Source: Metabacillus litoralis (GTDB lineage Bacteria > Bacillota > Bacilli > Bacillales > Bacillaceae). Taken from it: a DNA stretch of 64,000 nt. The position numbers and the translations under genes are program-made. Location: positions 186,001 to 250,000 of the forward strand of contig NZ_VOQF01000007.1 in NCBI RefSeq assembly GCF_007994985.1. The letters are read 5' to 3'. Below the pieces are notes generated by a model that saw only the letters and a program-made list of their open reading frames with translations, had not been told where the DNA came from and made no database searches. This document shows, piece by piece, positions 12,247 to 22,399 of this stretch (the first letter of the stretch is position 1; each line of letters starts with the position of its first letter).

Positions 12247-13964
12247 AATTTCACACCTACCATTTCATGTAACCCTTTGCCAGAAGCAACCATTGGATAG
12301 ACGTTTTCATCCTTAGCAACATGAATATCTAGTAATACTGGCTCATTAGAAGTGATGGCTTGCTTTAACTTCTCTTCCCAACCTTCACTATTTTCAATAC
12401 GAACACCAGTTATACCGTATGCTTCTGAGATTTTCACGAAGTCAGGTTGTGTAACAAACTTAGAATGAGAGTATCGTTCTTCGTAAAATAACTCCTGCCA
12501 TTGTCTTACCATACCTAGTGCACCGTTATTTAAGATAACAATCTTAATAGGTAGGTTTAATTCATGAATTACTGACAATTCCTGCAGTGTCATTTGGAAT
12601 CCACCATCACCTAAAATAGCAACAACTGGTGTTTCTCTATCTGCTAGTTGTGCACCAATTGCTGATGGTAAGCCAAATCCCATTGTACCTAAACCACCAG
12701 ATGTAACCCATTTGTTAGGATTATTAAAATTGTAATATTGTGCAGCCCACATTTGGTGTTGCCCTACATCGGTAGTTACAATTGCTTCACCATTCGTCCA
12801 TTTATGAATAAGCTCTAAAATATATTGAGGCTTTAATTCTGTATCACTTTCTTTATAAACCAATGGAAATTCCTTTTTATTAGATGAAACAAGTTCATTC
12901 CATTCTTCATTATCACCTTGTTTGCCATCCTGCTTTATTAGTTGCTCTAAAGCAAGCTTTGCGTCACCTACAATCGGGATTGCCGTCGGTACATTTTTCC
13001 CAATTTCAGCAGGATCGATATCAATATGGGCAATCGTTGCTTTTTTGGCAAAATGCTCTAAATTACCTGTTACACGATCATCAAACCTTGCACCAACACT
13101 AATTAATAAGTCACAGTCATAAAGTGCCATATTTGCTGAGTACGTTCCATGCATACCAGCCATTCCTAAAAACAATGGATGATCAGATGGAAAGCCTCCT
13201 AATCCAAGAAGTGTATTAGCAACTGGAATTTGCTGTTGCTCCGCAAATTTTGTTAGTTCATTAGATGCATCAGCATGTAAAACACCTGCACCAGCTAAAA
13301 TTACTGGCTTTTTCGCTCTACTTACTGCTTCTACTAATTTACGAATTTGTAAATAATTCGGTTCACTATTTGGTTGATAGCCTGGTAGATTAACAGGCAT
13401 ATCATAACTAAATTCACCTTCAAATATTGCAATGTCTTTTGGAATATCTATTAAGACAGGACCTGGTCTGCCTGTAGTCGCAATATGAAATGCTTCTTTT
13501 ATAATTCTAGGAAGTTCACTTACTTCACGAACTTGGTAGTTATGTTTCGTGATAGGAGTTGTAATTCCTATAATGTCAGCTTCTTGGAAAGCATCTGATC
13601 CAATCACAGATGTTGCAACTTGACCTGTAAAAACAACCAATGGTAAGGAATCAATCATTGCATCTGTTAAGCCAGTCACTAAATTTGTCGCACCTGGTCC
13701 ACTTGTTGCGATAACAACACCAGGCTTTCCAGAAACACGTGCATATCCTTCAGCAGCGTGTATACTTCCTTGTTCATGTCGGGATAATACGTGAAACACT
13801 CCTGAATCATAAAGACTATTATAGATTGGTAAAACAGCACCACCAGGATATCCGAAAATTACCTCTACCTTTTCCTGCTTAAGTGCTTCTATTAGCATCA
13901 AAGACCCCGACATTGTGTTTGTACATTTGGCAGCTGAGTTATTCAACTGTACATTTGTACCCAT
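12243..13964 (-). CDS. ilvB: Acetolactate synthase large (catalytic) subunit
   Basis: Thiamine-diphosphate enzyme at the head of branched-chain amino acid synthesis. 573 residues in the three-domain POX-like order. Catalytic Glu lies in [15 protein letters not shown]; the ThDP-binding GDGGFQMT...NNGALGMV motif is at about 455-485. First gene of the operon. ATG with AAGGGAGG. Preceded by a leucine T-box leader. Confidence 0.98.
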   Translation of the reverse strand: MGTNVQLNNSAAKCTNTMSGSLMLIEALKQEKVEVIFGYPGGAVLPIYNSLYDSGVFHVLSRHEQGSIHAAEGYARVSGKPGVVIATSGPGATNLVTGLTDAMIDSLPLVVFTGQVATSVIGSDAFQEADIIGITTPITKHNYQVREVSELPRIIKEAFHIATTGRPGPVLIDIPKDIAIFEGEFSYDMPVNLPGYQPNSEPNYLQIRKLVEAVSRAKKPVILAGAGVLHADASNELTKFAEQQQIPVANTLLGLGGFPSDHPLFLGMAGMHGTYSANMALYDCDLLISVGARFDDRVTGNLEHFAKKATIAHIDIDPAEIGKNVPTAIPIVGDAKLALEQLIKQDGKQGDNEEWNELVSSNKKEFPLVYKESDTELKPQYILELIHKWTNGEAIVTTDVGQHQMWAAQYYNFNNPNKWVTSGGLGTMGFGLPSAIGAQLADRETPVVAILGDGGFQMTLQELSVIHELNLPIKIVILNNGALGMVRQWQELFYEERYSHSKFVTQPDFVKISEAYGITGVRIENSEGWEEKLKQAITSNEPVLLDIHVAKDENVYPMVASGKGLHEMVGVKL

Positions 13965-14022
13965 TTTCTTTCCTCCCTTAGCAGGCTCTTAGCCTTTGTT
14001 TTTTTTGATATAAACTGCATAT

Positions 14023-14316
14023 AAAAAACCTTCCCACCCCTCATAAGACTCCACATTATTTTGTGTGCCAAAGGGGCAAAAAGGTTAATAAACTTTTCGC
14101 GGTACCACCCTTCTTCATGGTCAAATCATATGACCACCTTACGAACAGATAACCTGTTCCCTTTTGTAACGAGTACCGAAGAATGGGACTCGGTCAATCC
14201 TACTAAAAATTCGGATTAACACTCAGAGGTGAGTTCACCTATGGGAGTATCACCGGCTTCCACCTTTACCGGCTCTCTGTAGATACTTGACCAAAGACTA
14301 CTTATCCTCTTCATCG
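14023..14316 (-). promoter_or_regulatory. T-box leader of the ilv-leu operon, leucine specifier CUC
   Basis: tRNA-sensing riboswitch. The T-box sequence GGGTGGTACCGCG is at 14098-14110 (minus strand). The specifier region reads GAA-CUC-ACC with CUC (Leu) at 14231-14233; the same GAA-xxx-ACC frame gives UUC in the pheS leader of this window, which supports the reading. The terminator (AACCTT...AAGGTT with T6) is at about 14023-14083. Uncharged tRNA-Leu should favour the antiterminator and switch the operon on. Confidence 0.95.
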
Positions 14317-14320
14317 TTTT

Positions 14321-14349
14321 ACTATATGATAGCTGTTAGCTTACATGAA
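14321..14349 (-). promoter_or_regulatory. Candidate sigma-A promoter of the ilvB T-box leader
   Basis: TTCATG (14344-14349), 17-base spacer, TATAGT (14321-14326), placed so transcription would begin just before Stem I. It overlaps the 3' end of ilvE. The -35 is poor, so readthrough from the ilvE promoter is an alternative. Confidence 0.45.
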
Positions 14350-15241
14350 GATTTTGTGGGATATTCTCCACCTTAACGCCTTCTTTAACAACTTTTTTAC
14401 GAAATGCCTCCAAAAGCTTCTTGGTTTGTTCACCTGGTATTCCTTCACCAATGATTCGACCATCCACTTTTACTACAGCAATTACTTCTGCGGCTGTTCC
14501 AGTTAAGAAAACCTCTTCAGCTGTATAAACATCATGTCGAGTAAATGGCTCTTCACATACCTCGTAATCCATTTCTTTCGCAATATCAATGATCGCATTA
14601 CGTGTAATTCCTTCAAGAGCACCTATATATCCAGGGGGCGTTAATAACCTCCCGTTTTTAAAAATAAAGACGTTATCAGCAGATCCCTCTGCAACATAAC
14701 CTTGATCATTTAACATTAACGCTTCACTTACGTTTGCTAAATGTGCTTCAATCTTAACTAACACATTGTTCAAATAATTTAGAGATTTAACCTTTGGACT
14801 TAAGACATCAGGTCTGTTTCTCCTTGTAGCAACTGTCACAATGTCAATCCCGGTCTCATAAAGATGTTTAGGGAAAATTGAAAGTGGCTCAACGATAATT
14901 ACCGTATTTGCTCGTTTACAGTTATAAGGATCTAAACCTAAGTCACCTGTTCCACGAGAGACAACTAACCGAATATACGCATCGCTTAAACCATTTTTTT
15001 CAACAGTTTTAACGACTAATTCTGTGAGTTCATCTTGTGTGTATGGAATAGTTAACAAAATTGATTTAGCTGATTGATATAATCGGTCCATATGTTCCTT
15101 CATCCGAAATATATTCCCACTGTAAACTCGTATTCCTTCAAATACTCCATCACCATATAAAAAACCGTGATCATAAACTGATATTTTTGCATCTTCTTTC
15201 TTTACAAAATCATCGTTTAGAAAGATCCACTGATCACCCAT
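14336..15241 (-). CDS. ilvE: Branched-chain amino acid aminotransferase
   Basis: Class IV PLP aminotransferase for the last step of leucine, isoleucine and valine synthesis. 301 residues, the compact type. YDHGFLYGDGVFEGIR is at about 23-38, the probable PLP lysine is Lys152 in KSLNYLNN, and GYVAEGSADNVF and TGTAAEV follow. ATG at 15241; the upstream ribosome site is modest (GGAAGGCG). It lies directly ahead of the T-box leader of ilvB, and a strong promoter precedes it. Confidence 0.95.
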   Translation of the reverse strand: MGDQWIFLNDDFVKKEDAKISVYDHGFLYGDGVFEGIRVYSGNIFRMKEHMDRLYQSAKSILLTIPYTQDELTELVVKTVEKNGLSDAYIRLVVSRGTGDLGLDPYNCKRANTVIIVEPLSIFPKHLYETGIDIVTVATRRNRPDVLSPKVKSLNYLNNVLVKIEAHLANVSEALMLNDQGYVAEGSADNVFIFKNGRLLTPPGYIGALEGITRNAIIDIAKEMDYEVCEEPFTRHDVYTAEEVFLTGTAAEVIAVVKVDGRIIGEGIPGEQTKKLLEAFRKKVVKEGVKVENIPQNLHVS

Positions 15242-15370
15242 AAGAGCACGCCTTCCTTTATATAAGTTGGATCTGTTAGATCATTGAACATTATGATAGT
15301 TAAAAGAAAACTTTTACTTCAAAGAATTTTCTACACTTTTTCAAATGTTCGTATAACTTTATTTGAACTT

Positions 15371-15399
15371 ATATTACGCTCAATAAATCTAAGTGTCAA
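15371..15399 (-). promoter_or_regulatory. Sigma-A promoter of ilvE
   Basis: TTGACA (15394-15399), 17-base spacer, TAATAT (15371-15376), about 130 bases before the ilvE start. A CodY-like AATTTTC half-site lies downstream near 15325, too degenerate to call. Confidence 0.8.
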
Positions 15400-15734
15400 C
15401 AGTGTTTTACGAATTATTTGACTATTTAGATTTATTGATTATTTTGTATACGCTTTCATTGTTGGTATGATGGGAAGAGCTCTATTTTTAAAAAAATAAA
15501 GAATTTTTTAAAATCCGCACGTGTGGAGAATTGCAGATAATGGAATTATATTGAGGGATTTCTTTGGGGTAATAAAAGAATACACAAAACAGAATTCTGA
15601 TATCCATATATTACAACTGAATGGGCAACAAGAAAACAAACTTGGCATAAAATCTAACATGAAATATTCAACCAAACATAGGACATCCAAATAAGTATAG
15701 TTTCATGCACTTTTTAGTTTTCGGTTTAGATCAA
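15400..15734. other. ilvE-tRNA intergenic region, no gene seen
   Basis: AT-rich. A 60-codon open frame exists on the minus strand (15508-15690) but has no ribosome site and an unusual Cys/Phe-rich composition; not called. Confidence 0.5.
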
Positions 15735-15768
15735 CAAAAAAACCTTCTATTTTTCCAATAGAAGGTTT
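15735..15768 (-). terminator. Terminator of the tRNA-Arg transcript
   Basis: AAACCTTCTATT/AATAGAAGGTTT stem followed by T7 on the minus strand. Confidence 0.9.
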
Positions 15769-15782
15769 GAGTATGTAATATG

Positions 15783-15859
<77 letters not shown>

Positions 15860-15907
15860 ATTTAATATTGCCTTATTAATATCTGATGATTTTCATCGAC
15901 ATTTATT

Positions 15908-15936
15908 ATTATATTTCTCCTTCATATAAAAGTCAA
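15908..15936 (-). promoter_or_regulatory. Sigma-A promoter of tRNA-Arg
   Basis: TTGACT (15931-15936), 17-base spacer, TATAAT (15908-15913), about 50 bases before the tRNA 5' end. Confidence 0.8.
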
Positions 15937-15979
15937 TACTTTAAAGAATTTTTATTAAATTGTTTTTAAAACTTATTTA

Positions 15980-16012
15980 CCTGGGAGAAAACGAACTACA
16001 CTTTCACCCAGG
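15980..16012 (-). terminator. Hairpin after the phosphoesterase gene, weak terminator
   Basis: CCTGGG-T-GAAA/TTTTC-T-CCCAGG stem on the minus strand. The following sequence is AT-rich but lacks a clean U-run. Confidence 0.45.
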
Positions 16013-16054
16013 TAGAAACGGTAAAAGATCCACAACCAAGCATTAAAACAGCCA

Positions 16055-16564
16055 CTAGATCATAAAATCATTTGACAATTCTTGTATCTCTTCTCCGCTT
16101 ACATCAAAAAATTTAACATTTGCATGAGAATCCTCAACTTCAATTATTACATAGGTTTTCTGTCTCCGTTGTATTGGAAGCCTAATACTACCCGGATTGA
16201 TAAATAAAATCCCATCAATTAATTCAGCAGCAGCAACATGAGAGTGTCCATAGCAAACAATCTTAGCATTTACCTCTTCTGCTCGATATTTCAAGCTCAT
16301 AAGGGTAACTTTTACATTGTATAAATGTCCATGTGTCATATAAAGCGTTTGGCCATTTAGATCTTCAATTATTTCATTTGGTAAATCAGATCCAAAATCA
16401 CAATTTCCTTTTACTCCTTTGAATGAACTTAATTGTGGACTTGTTGAAGATAACTCTGAATCTCCACAGTGTAGCATTAATTCCACTTCATCCTCATGTC
16501 TCTTTTTAATGATATCAACTTCTGAAGTTAAACCATGACTATCACTTAATAGTAAAACCTTCAT
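16055..16564 (-). CDS. ysnB: Metallophosphoesterase, YfcE/YsnB family
   Basis: 169-residue calcineurin-like phosphoesterase. Metal-binding motifs appear in order: LLSDSHG (5-11), HCGDSE (32-37), GNCD (about 54-57), THGH (about 77-80) and YGHSH (about 104-108), then INPGS. The physiological substrate is not known; homologues hydrolyse phosphodiesters in vitro. Follows rdgB by 22 bases, probably co-transcribed. The ribosome site is weak (GGCGGGG). Confidence 0.92.
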   Translation of the reverse strand: MKVLLLSDSHGLTSEVDIIKKRHEDEVELMLHCGDSELSSTSPQLSSFKGVKGNCDFGSDLPNEIIEDLNGQTLYMTHGHLYNVKVTLMSLKYRAEEVNAKIVCYGHSHVAAAELIDGILFINPGSIRLPIQRRQKTYVIIEVEDSHANVKFFDVSGEEIQELSNDFMI

Positions 16565-16586
16565 GAAATTCCCCGCCTTATTTAAT

Positions 16587-17174
16587 TTAGCTTATCAGTT
16601 CGATAAGCTTCTTAAGTGCATCTGAGCGATGACTAACTTTATTTTTTTCTTCTTTAGAAAGCTGTGCCATCGTTTTATTTGAATTTTGCAAAATAAAAAT
16701 AGGATCATAACCAAAGCCATTTTCACCTGTTGGGGTTTCAGCTATAAAGCCTTCACATGCCCCTCTTACAGTTTGAACAACATGTCCAGGGGTAGACAAT
16801 GCTAATGCACAGATGAATCTAGCTGATCGTTTTTCCAATTCAGTAATAGCACTTAATTCTTTCAGTACCTTTTCCATATTAGCTTGATCACTTTTGTCAG
16901 TACCAGCATAACGTGCTGAGTAAACACCTGGTTGACCATTTAAATAGTCAACTTCTAAACCTGAATCATCAGCTATTGTTACCATCCCATATTGCTTTGA
17001 AATAGCTTCTGCTTTTAATATTGCGTTAGCTTCAAACGTACTACCTGTTTCTTCAACATCTATTGCATCAGGATAATCTAAAAGAGATTGTACTTGATAA
17101 CCTAAAGGAGCTAGCAATGCTTCAAATTCGTTTACTTTACCTTTATTTTTTGTTGCAATAATTATTTTGTTCAC
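16587..17174 (-). CDS. rdgB: dITP/XTP pyrophosphatase (RdgB/HAM1 family)
   Basis: Cleans the nucleotide pool by hydrolysing non-canonical purine triphosphates. 195 residues. [12 protein letters not shown] at the N-terminus, then [30 protein letters not shown] and a SHR-type C-terminal motif, all diagnostic. GTG start in a GTGA overlap with the rph stop. B. subtilis name ysnA. Confidence 0.97.
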   Translation of the reverse strand: MNKIIIATKNKGKVNEFEALLAPLGYQVQSLLDYPDAIDVEETGSTFEANAILKAEAISKQYGMVTIADDSGLEVDYLNGQPGVYSARYAGTDKSDQANMEKVLKELSAITELEKRSARFICALALSTPGHVVQTVRGACEGFIAETPTGENGFGYDPIFILQNSNKTMAQLSKEEKNKVSHRSDALKKLIELIS

Positions 17175-17938
17175 TTGTTTTCGCCCTGCTTTTTTATATT
17201 TTCTTCAACAATTAGGGAAAGATCTCCAAGTGCTTCTTTTTGAATTTCAATAAGTGACTTAATGCCATTTTCCGCCAAATCGAGCATATTATTTAATTGT
17301 TGACGTGTAAATGTTGCTTCCTCTCCAGTTCCTTGTACTTCAACAAGTTCTCCCTGAGAAGTCATAATAATATTCATGTCCACTTCCGCTTTTGAATCTT
17401 CTTTATAATTCAGGTCTAATATTTCACCATGCTCCCGATCAACACCTACTGAAACTGCTGCAAGATAATCAGTTATAGGTAAAGTCTTCAATTTACCTTC
17501 ATCAAGTAATTTTCCAAGTGCAATTGTCATGGCCACATACGCACCAGTTATTGATGCTGTTCTTGTTCCACCATCAGCTTGAATCACATCGCAGTCGATC
17601 CAAATCGTTCTTTCACCAAGCTCTTTTAAGTTCACAACTGAACGTAATACTCTCCCAATTAAACGCTGTATTTCCATTGTACGTCCTGTTATCTTACCTT
17701 TAGATGATTCTCTAATTGTTCGTTGTTCTGTTGCTCTAGGGAGCATAGAATATTCTGCAGTGATCCACCCTTTACCCTCACCACGCATAAATGGAGGAAC
17801 TCTGTCCTCAATACTAGCGTTACATATTACTTTCGTTTCACCTACGGATATTAAAACCGAGCCTTCTGGATGAATAACAAAATCCTTACGAATATCAACT
17901 TTTCTTAACTCATCATCACGTCTTCCATCATGTCTCAT
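17171..17938 (-). CDS. rph: Ribonuclease PH
   Basis: Phosphorolytic 3'-5' exonuclease that trims tRNA 3' ends. 255 residues. [12 protein letters not shown] start, [22 protein letters not shown] and [18 protein letters not shown] are diagnostic. The C-terminus is slightly longer than in B. subtilis. ATG with GGAGGAA. Starts the rph-rdgB-ysnB unit. Confidence 0.98.
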   Translation of the reverse strand: MRHDGRRDDELRKVDIRKDFVIHPEGSVLISVGETKVICNASIEDRVPPFMRGEGKGWITAEYSMLPRATEQRTIRESSKGKITGRTMEIQRLIGRVLRSVVNLKELGERTIWIDCDVIQADGGTRTASITGAYVAMTIALGKLLDEGKLKTLPITDYLAAVSVGVDREHGEILDLNYKEDSKAEVDMNIIMTSQGELVEVQGTGEEATFTRQQLNNMLDLAENGIKSLIEIQKEALGDLSLIVEENIKKQGENK

Positions 17939-18131
17939 TTAAATTCCTCCAAAAATTCAATTTGTTTTTATATGTATGTCTCGCACTATTAAATCTAACA
18001 ATTGATTAAAACAAATTAGTGAAATTACAGATCATGGTGTTCAAAAAAACTACAATAGTCATCAGCTTCTCAAGACCGTAATTGGGTTTGGATTAATCTT
18101 TGGATTCAATATTGCAATAAAAATTAAATAA

Positions 18132-18163
18132 GAGGTAGCTTTTTATAAGCATACCTCTCTTTA
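18132..18163 (-). terminator. Terminator after gerM
   Basis: AGAGGTA-T-GCTT/AAAGC-TACCTCT stem, then a T-rich tail with breaks (TTATTTAATTTTT) on the minus strand. Confidence 0.6.
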
Positions 18164-18194
18164 CCCTCTATATAGTATATCAAAAACAAGTAAA

Positions 18195-19274
18195 TTAAAA
18201 ACTACCTGTATTTACTTTTGCTGGTCTTGTTACAGGTTCTGTTAGTTTTTCACCGTTTTCGTTAATTAACTCTGCCTTTCCATTAACTGTAACTGCAACA
18301 CTTTCAATTCCCTGTTGCTCTGTTAATGTTAAAACAAGTGATTGAAGTGCTTGAGATGAAACAATTTTTTGTTCTTCATCAAAACTACCATAAATAGATT
18401 CATTAAAATCAAGAGTAACTTTTCCATCAGCATATTTTGGTGCACTTAGCAGCTTTACGCCTTCTTGAAAATCACTCATTAAACCTAAAGATTGTGAAGG
18501 ACCCTCTACAAGCTCTTCTACTGCTGATACAATTGGATCTGTTTTTTCGTTACTCACTCGTTTTGTTACAGGTACATAATATTGCTGACCATCAGACTCT
18601 GACATATAATAAACAGTTAAAGGATGAGTATTCGTTATATCAACAATGTCACTTGAATCATGGTTAATTCCATCAGCTCTACTAACACCTTCACCTATTG
18701 GCGTACTATTAACAGGCATTTCCTTTTGTTCATGTCCATTCACCCAAATCTTCACTTTTTTCACTGAATCAAATTGAGTCAATGTCCAAGTAATAGCTTG
18801 AAGAATTTTTGCTTCATCCTCTTTGTTATAATTGTTAAACTCTTTAGAGAAATCTGCAATTGCTGTGCCATCTTCTTTAATATTTACTCCTAGCACTATA
18901 GTATCTTGAGGTAATACAGCTTTAAACCCATTTGGTAGTACATTAGAAACAGGCCCACCTTCAACTAAATATTCTAAAGATTGTTTAGCAATACTGTCTG
19001 TTTTAGGCAAATTCATTGTATAAGGCACAACAAAACCACTTTTATCAAATAAAAACAATTGACTAGAAATTGTTTCTACTGCAGCATCCTCTTTTCCATC
19101 TTCTCCTACAGCTGTTCCTTCACCCTCAATAAGTTCCCCATCTTCCGTAAAGGTTACATCCTGTGGTGGATCAATTTCCTTTGTTGCTTTATCTGCATCA
19201 AATAAACCACAACCAGATAGTAACATAGATGAAGCAAGAACAGTAACAGCAATCTGTTTGTTGTATTTAATCAT
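18195..19274 (-). CDS. gerM: Germination/sporulation lipoprotein GerM
   Basis: 359 residues from ATG 19274 (MIKYNKQIAV); GGAGGG lies 8 bases upstream. A TTG five codons earlier would overlap that ribosome site and is rejected. The signal peptide ends in lipobox LSGC, predicting lipidation at the Cys. Two GerMN repeats follow (about 70-200 and 215-345), each with a conserved hydrophobic and LDFNESIYG-like segment. In B. subtilis GerM takes part in engulfment and germination. Lies between racE and rph, the standard order. Confidence 0.95.
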   Translation of the reverse strand: MIKYNKQIAVTVLASSMLLSGCGLFDADKATKEIDPPQDVTFTEDGELIEGEGTAVGEDGKEDAAVETISSQLFLFDKSGFVVPYTMNLPKTDSIAKQSLEYLVEGGPVSNVLPNGFKAVLPQDTIVLGVNIKEDGTAIADFSKEFNNYNKEDEAKILQAITWTLTQFDSVKKVKIWVNGHEQKEMPVNSTPIGEGVSRADGINHDSSDIVDITNTHPLTVYYMSESDGQQYYVPVTKRVSNEKTDPIVSAVEELVEGPSQSLGLMSDFQEGVKLLSAPKYADGKVTLDFNESIYGSFDEEQKIVSSQALQSLVLTLTEQQGIESVAVTVNGKAELINENGEKLTEPVTRPAKVNTGSF

Positions 19275-19429
19275 TTCCAATCCCTCCAAAGGCAGTTTGT
19301 ACTACTATGTATACGAGCTATTATTCAAATTAGACCGATTTTTTGTACAAACTTTTAGAGAACAGAAAATTAGCGTAAATAAATAAAAGCACAGTGCTAT
19401 TACACACGGTACTTTTTATAATAATCATA

Positions 19430-20245
19430 TTAATAGTTTTTAGTAGATTCTAACGATATCGACTTTACATGTAGGATCGGTTGTTCAAATAATTTAGAGG
19501 CAATCTTTTCAAATAGTTGCTTAGGACCTGTTGTCAGAAATTTATGTTCTTTTTGACTAGTATCTTGATTGAGTAACTTTTTAAACGACAATATCGTACT
19601 CACTTCTCTAGCCGTTTCATCTCCTGAACAGATGATTTTTACTGCTTGTCCCATATATTCTTCTATTTGCTTTTGTAAGATTGGATAATGTGTGCATCCT
19701 AAAATAAGTGTATCAATATTACTTTGCTTAAAGCTAACCAAAGAATTCTCAACAATATCGTTTGCCTTTTGACCTTCAAAATTGCCACTCTCAACAAGAG
19801 GTACAAATTCTGGACAAGCTAATCCTTCAACACTTAATCCATTGTTTAACGTTTTAAGAGCTGTTTCATATGCTGCACTCTTAATTGTATTAACTGTTCC
19901 AATTACACCAATATGATCATTTTTAGTTACTTTTATAGCTGTTCTAGCTCCTGGTAAAATAACTCCGATAACCGGAATATCTATTGTGTCCTGAATTTCT
20001 TGAAGTGCAATAGCTGTTGCTGTGTTACATGCAATTACCAGCATTTTTATATGATGATGTTCAAGTAAGTAGTTCGTCATTTCCCAAGTAAACCGAAGAA
20101 CTTCATCAGCTTCTCTTGGTCCATAAGGACAACGAGCTGTATCACCTAAATAGATGATCTCTTCTTTTGGTAACTGTCTCATGATTTCTTTTGCGACTGT
20201 TAAACCACCCACTCCAGAATCAATAACACCAATCGGTCTTTTCAA
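19430..20245 (-). CDS. racE: Glutamate racemase
   Basis: Makes D-glutamate for peptidoglycan. 271 residues. The two catalytic cysteines are in VIACNTATA and LILGCTHYP; the start is [20 protein letters not shown] start at 20245 with GAGGCGA upstream. Nine bases after the MarR gene, likely co-transcribed with it. Confidence 0.97.
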   Translation of the reverse strand: MKRPIGVIDSGVGGLTVAKEIMRQLPKEEIIYLGDTARCPYGPREADEVLRFTWEMTNYLLEHHHIKMLVIACNTATAIALQEIQDTIDIPVIGVILPGARTAIKVTKNDHIGVIGTVNTIKSAAYETALKTLNNGLSVEGLACPEFVPLVESGNFEGQKANDIVENSLVSFKQSNIDTLILGCTHYPILQKQIEEYMGQAVKIICSGDETAREVSTILSFKKLLNQDTSQKEHKFLTTGPKQLFEKIASKLFEQPILHVKSISLESTKNY

Positions 20246-20254
20246 ATTATCGCC

Positions 20255-20707
20255 TCATTCTTCTCTCATATCATGCTGTAGCTTTATTAATGACCTTTCA
20301 AGCAATACAATTTCTTTATCTTCAAAATTAACAAGCTTATCTCTTAAATAATTTTGACGTTTTTCAATTACTTCTTCTATTATACGTTCGCCTTCTTTTA
20401 ATAAATGTATTTGGACCACTCTTCGATCATGAGGATCTTTAACTCGAACAACAAGCTCATTCTTCTCCATTCTATCCACTAAATCAGTTGTTGTACTACA
20501 AGCTAAAAACATTTTATTCGAAAGCTCACCAATTGTTAAGTCACCATTTTCCCATAGCCATTGTAGAGCAATAAATTGCGGTGGTGTGATGCTATAGTCG
20601 CTTAATATTTCTCGACCCTTTTGCTTTATAATAGCTGAAATATGACGAAGTGCCTTTTCAAGATCAGCTACTGTTTCATTCGTAACATCTGCACGTTCTA
20701 TTGTCAC
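20255..20707 (-). CDS. ysmB: MarR-family transcriptional regulator, YsmB-like
   Basis: 150 residues, winged helix-turn-helix. The DNA-binding core is LTIGELSNKMFLACSTTTDL and the wing DPHDRRVVQIHL. The target is unknown. GTG start with GAGGG seven bases upstream. Sits between gerE and racE as in B. subtilis. Confidence 0.9.
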   Translation of the reverse strand: MTIERADVTNETVADLEKALRHISAIIKQKGREILSDYSITPPQFIALQWLWENGDLTIGELSNKMFLACSTTTDLVDRMEKNELVVRVKDPHDRRVVQIHLLKEGERIIEEVIEKRQNYLRDKLVNFEDKEIVLLERSLIKLQHDMREE

Positions 20708-20807
20708 TTATAAACCCTCACTAACATTTTACTTATATATTTCACTAGCTATTTTCCCTGTTTTTTTAATAAAATGCAAGTTACATATAATAATATAAAA
20801 TAAATAT

Positions 20808-20842
20808 AACCGGCTCCCTTTACTTAAAAGGATAGCCGGTTT
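20808..20842 (-). terminator. Terminator of gerE
   Basis: AACCGGC...GCCGGTT stem with an inner ATCCTTT/AAAGGGA pairing, followed by an AT-rich tail. Confidence 0.7.
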
Positions 20843-20845
20843 TGA

Positions 20846-21070
20846 TTAGAGCTCTAGTTCACCCATTCGAAGGAGCTCAACAACCGCCTGAGAACGTCCC
20901 TTAACACCAAGCTTTTGCATCGCATTCGAGATGTGATTTCGAACCGTTTTTTCACTTATGAAGAGCTCACTAGCAATTTCCTTAGTTGTCTTATCTTGAA
21001 CTAACAATTCGAAAACTTCTCTCTCTCTTTTCGTGAGTAGTGGTTTTGATTGAAATTCTTTCTCTTTCAA
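20846..21070 (-). CDS. gerE: Late mother-cell transcription factor GerE
   Basis: 74-residue LuxR-type helix-turn-helix protein, essentially only the DNA-binding domain ([22 protein letters not shown], then [18 protein letters not shown]). In Bacillus it controls sigma-K-dependent spore coat genes. TTG start at 21070 with AAGGAGGG nine bases upstream. A sigma-K-type promoter lies upstream. The ysmA gene found between sdhB and gerE in B. subtilis is absent here. Confidence 0.97.
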   Translation of the reverse strand: MKEKEFQSKPLLTKREREVFELLVQDKTTKEIASELFISEKTVRNHISNAMQKLGVKGRSQAVVELLRMGELEL

Positions 21071-21137
21071 GTATTGTAACCCTCCTTGCTAAGGTGAGAG
21101 CTGATCTACCAGATGGGTATAATATATTTAGTCAACA

Positions 21138-21166
21138 TATACTATGTGCTAATGAGAACTACTGTG
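21138..21166 (-). promoter_or_regulatory. Sigma-K-type promoter of gerE
   Basis: CAC (21164-21166), 17-base spacer, CATAGTATA (21138-21146), fitting the mAC-N16/17-CATAnnnTA consensus, about 65 bases before the gerE start. Confidence 0.75.
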
Positions 21167-21582
21167 ACAGAATACTTATAGGAAAAGTTGCATTACTGCG
21201 TCCAATTTCTACTGTTGTATAAAATAAGCTATTAGTTATCCTTTTTAGTATACGAACATTCTCCGATTTCCATTTAATACATCTGCACACATTGTTCCTC
21301 ACTAAAAAGTCTCTCCCTAAATTTAAATGAAAGTGTTAGTAATCACTATTCATTTACAATATTGTTCAAAATCTAACTAAACATCCATAGCAGCTGTGGT
21401 TTATCACTTTGAAGGTACCATGCTATGTACAATCATTTCTCCAACTATATTGATATAAAATTGTGAAAGTAACAGCCTTTTCTTCAAAGTATGTAAAAAG
21501 TGAAAACATTGTTCATCATTATAGGGAATTTACTTTTACTAATTTAAACCTAAATAATAAATCAGAATAATCAAATGCACAT
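21167..21582. other. gerE-sdhB intergenic region, nothing identified
   Basis: AT-rich, no frame with a ribosome site. This is where ysmA would be in B. subtilis; no remnant was recognised. Confidence 0.4.
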
Positions 21583-21618
21583 AAAAAGGCTGACCCAAAT
21601 TCATATAAGGTCAGCCTC
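21583..21618 (-). terminator. Terminator of sdhCAB
   Basis: GAGGCTGACC/GGGTCAGCCT stem followed by TTTTT on the minus strand. Same stem core as several other terminators in the window. Confidence 0.9.
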
Positions 21619-21637
21619 ATTTTCTAAACATATATTC

Positions 21638-22399
21638 TTATCCTTGGTCACTACCAAAGAAATTACGGAATGACTGTATAGCAGTATCACGGTTTAGTGC
21701 AGCAATTGAAGTTGTTAAAGGGATTCCCTTCGGACAAGATTGCACACAGTTTTGTGAGTTACCACAATTCGCTAATCCACCATCACCCATAATCGACTCT
21801 AAACGCTCTGATTTATTCATCTCACCTGTTGGATGTGCATTGAATAAACGCACTTGAGATAATGGAGCAGGTCCAATGAAGTTAGATTTACTATTAACGT
21901 TAGGACATGCCTCTAAACATACACCACATGTCATACATTTCGATAATTCATAAGCCCATTGACGTTTTTTCTCTGGCATACGAGGTCCTGGTCCTAAATC
22001 GTACGTACCATCAATTGGTACCCATGCTTTAACCTTCTTAAGAGAATCAAACATACGCTTACGATCAACCTGTAAATCACGAACAACTGGGAAGGTACGC
22101 ATTGGCTCAAGGCGAATAGGCTGCTCAAGCTGATCAACAAGTGCTGTACATGATTGACGTGGTTTGCCGTTAATAACCATAGAACAAGCACCACATACTT
22201 CTTCAAGACAGTTCATATCCCAGTTAATAGGTGTTGTTTCCTTACCAGCTGAATTGACTGGATTTCGGCGTATTTCCATTAATGCCGAAATAACATTCAT
22301 ATTAGGACGGTAAGGAATCTCAAATTTCTCATCATAAGGAGCTGCTTCAGGCGAATCTTGACGGGTAATAACAAACTGAACTACTTTATTCTCGCTCAT
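21638..22399 (-). CDS. sdhB: Succinate dehydrogenase iron-sulfur subunit
   Basis: Electron-transfer subunit of complex II. 253 residues. The [2Fe-2S] ligands are in CLEEVCGAC; the [4Fe-4S] and [3Fe-4S] ligands are in CMTCGVCLEACP and CGNSQNCVQSCPKGIP. The ATG shares one base with the sdhA stop; the ribosome site (AAAGGGGG) lies inside sdhA. Closes the sdhCAB operon. Confidence 0.98.
   Translation of the reverse strand: MSENKVVQFVITRQDSPEAAPYDEKFEIPYRPNMNVISALMEIRRNPVNSAGKETTPINWDMNCLEEVCGACSMVINGKPRQSCTALVDQLEQPIRLEPMRTFPVVRDLQVDRKRMFDSLKKVKAWVPIDGTYDLGPGPRMPEKKRQWAYELSKCMTCGVCLEACPNVNSKSNFIGPAPLSQVRLFNAHPTGEMNKSERLESIMGDGGLANCGNSQNCVQSCPKGIPLTTSIAALNRDTAIQSFRNFFGSDQG

Noticed and set aside
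15320-15340. CodY box upstream of ilvE
   Set aside because: AATTTTC half-site followed by at least four mismatches to the palindrome; too weak to call.
15508-15690. 60-codon open frame between ilvE and tRNA-Arg
   Set aside because: No ribosome site, Cys/Phe-rich composition and no promoter; probably chance.
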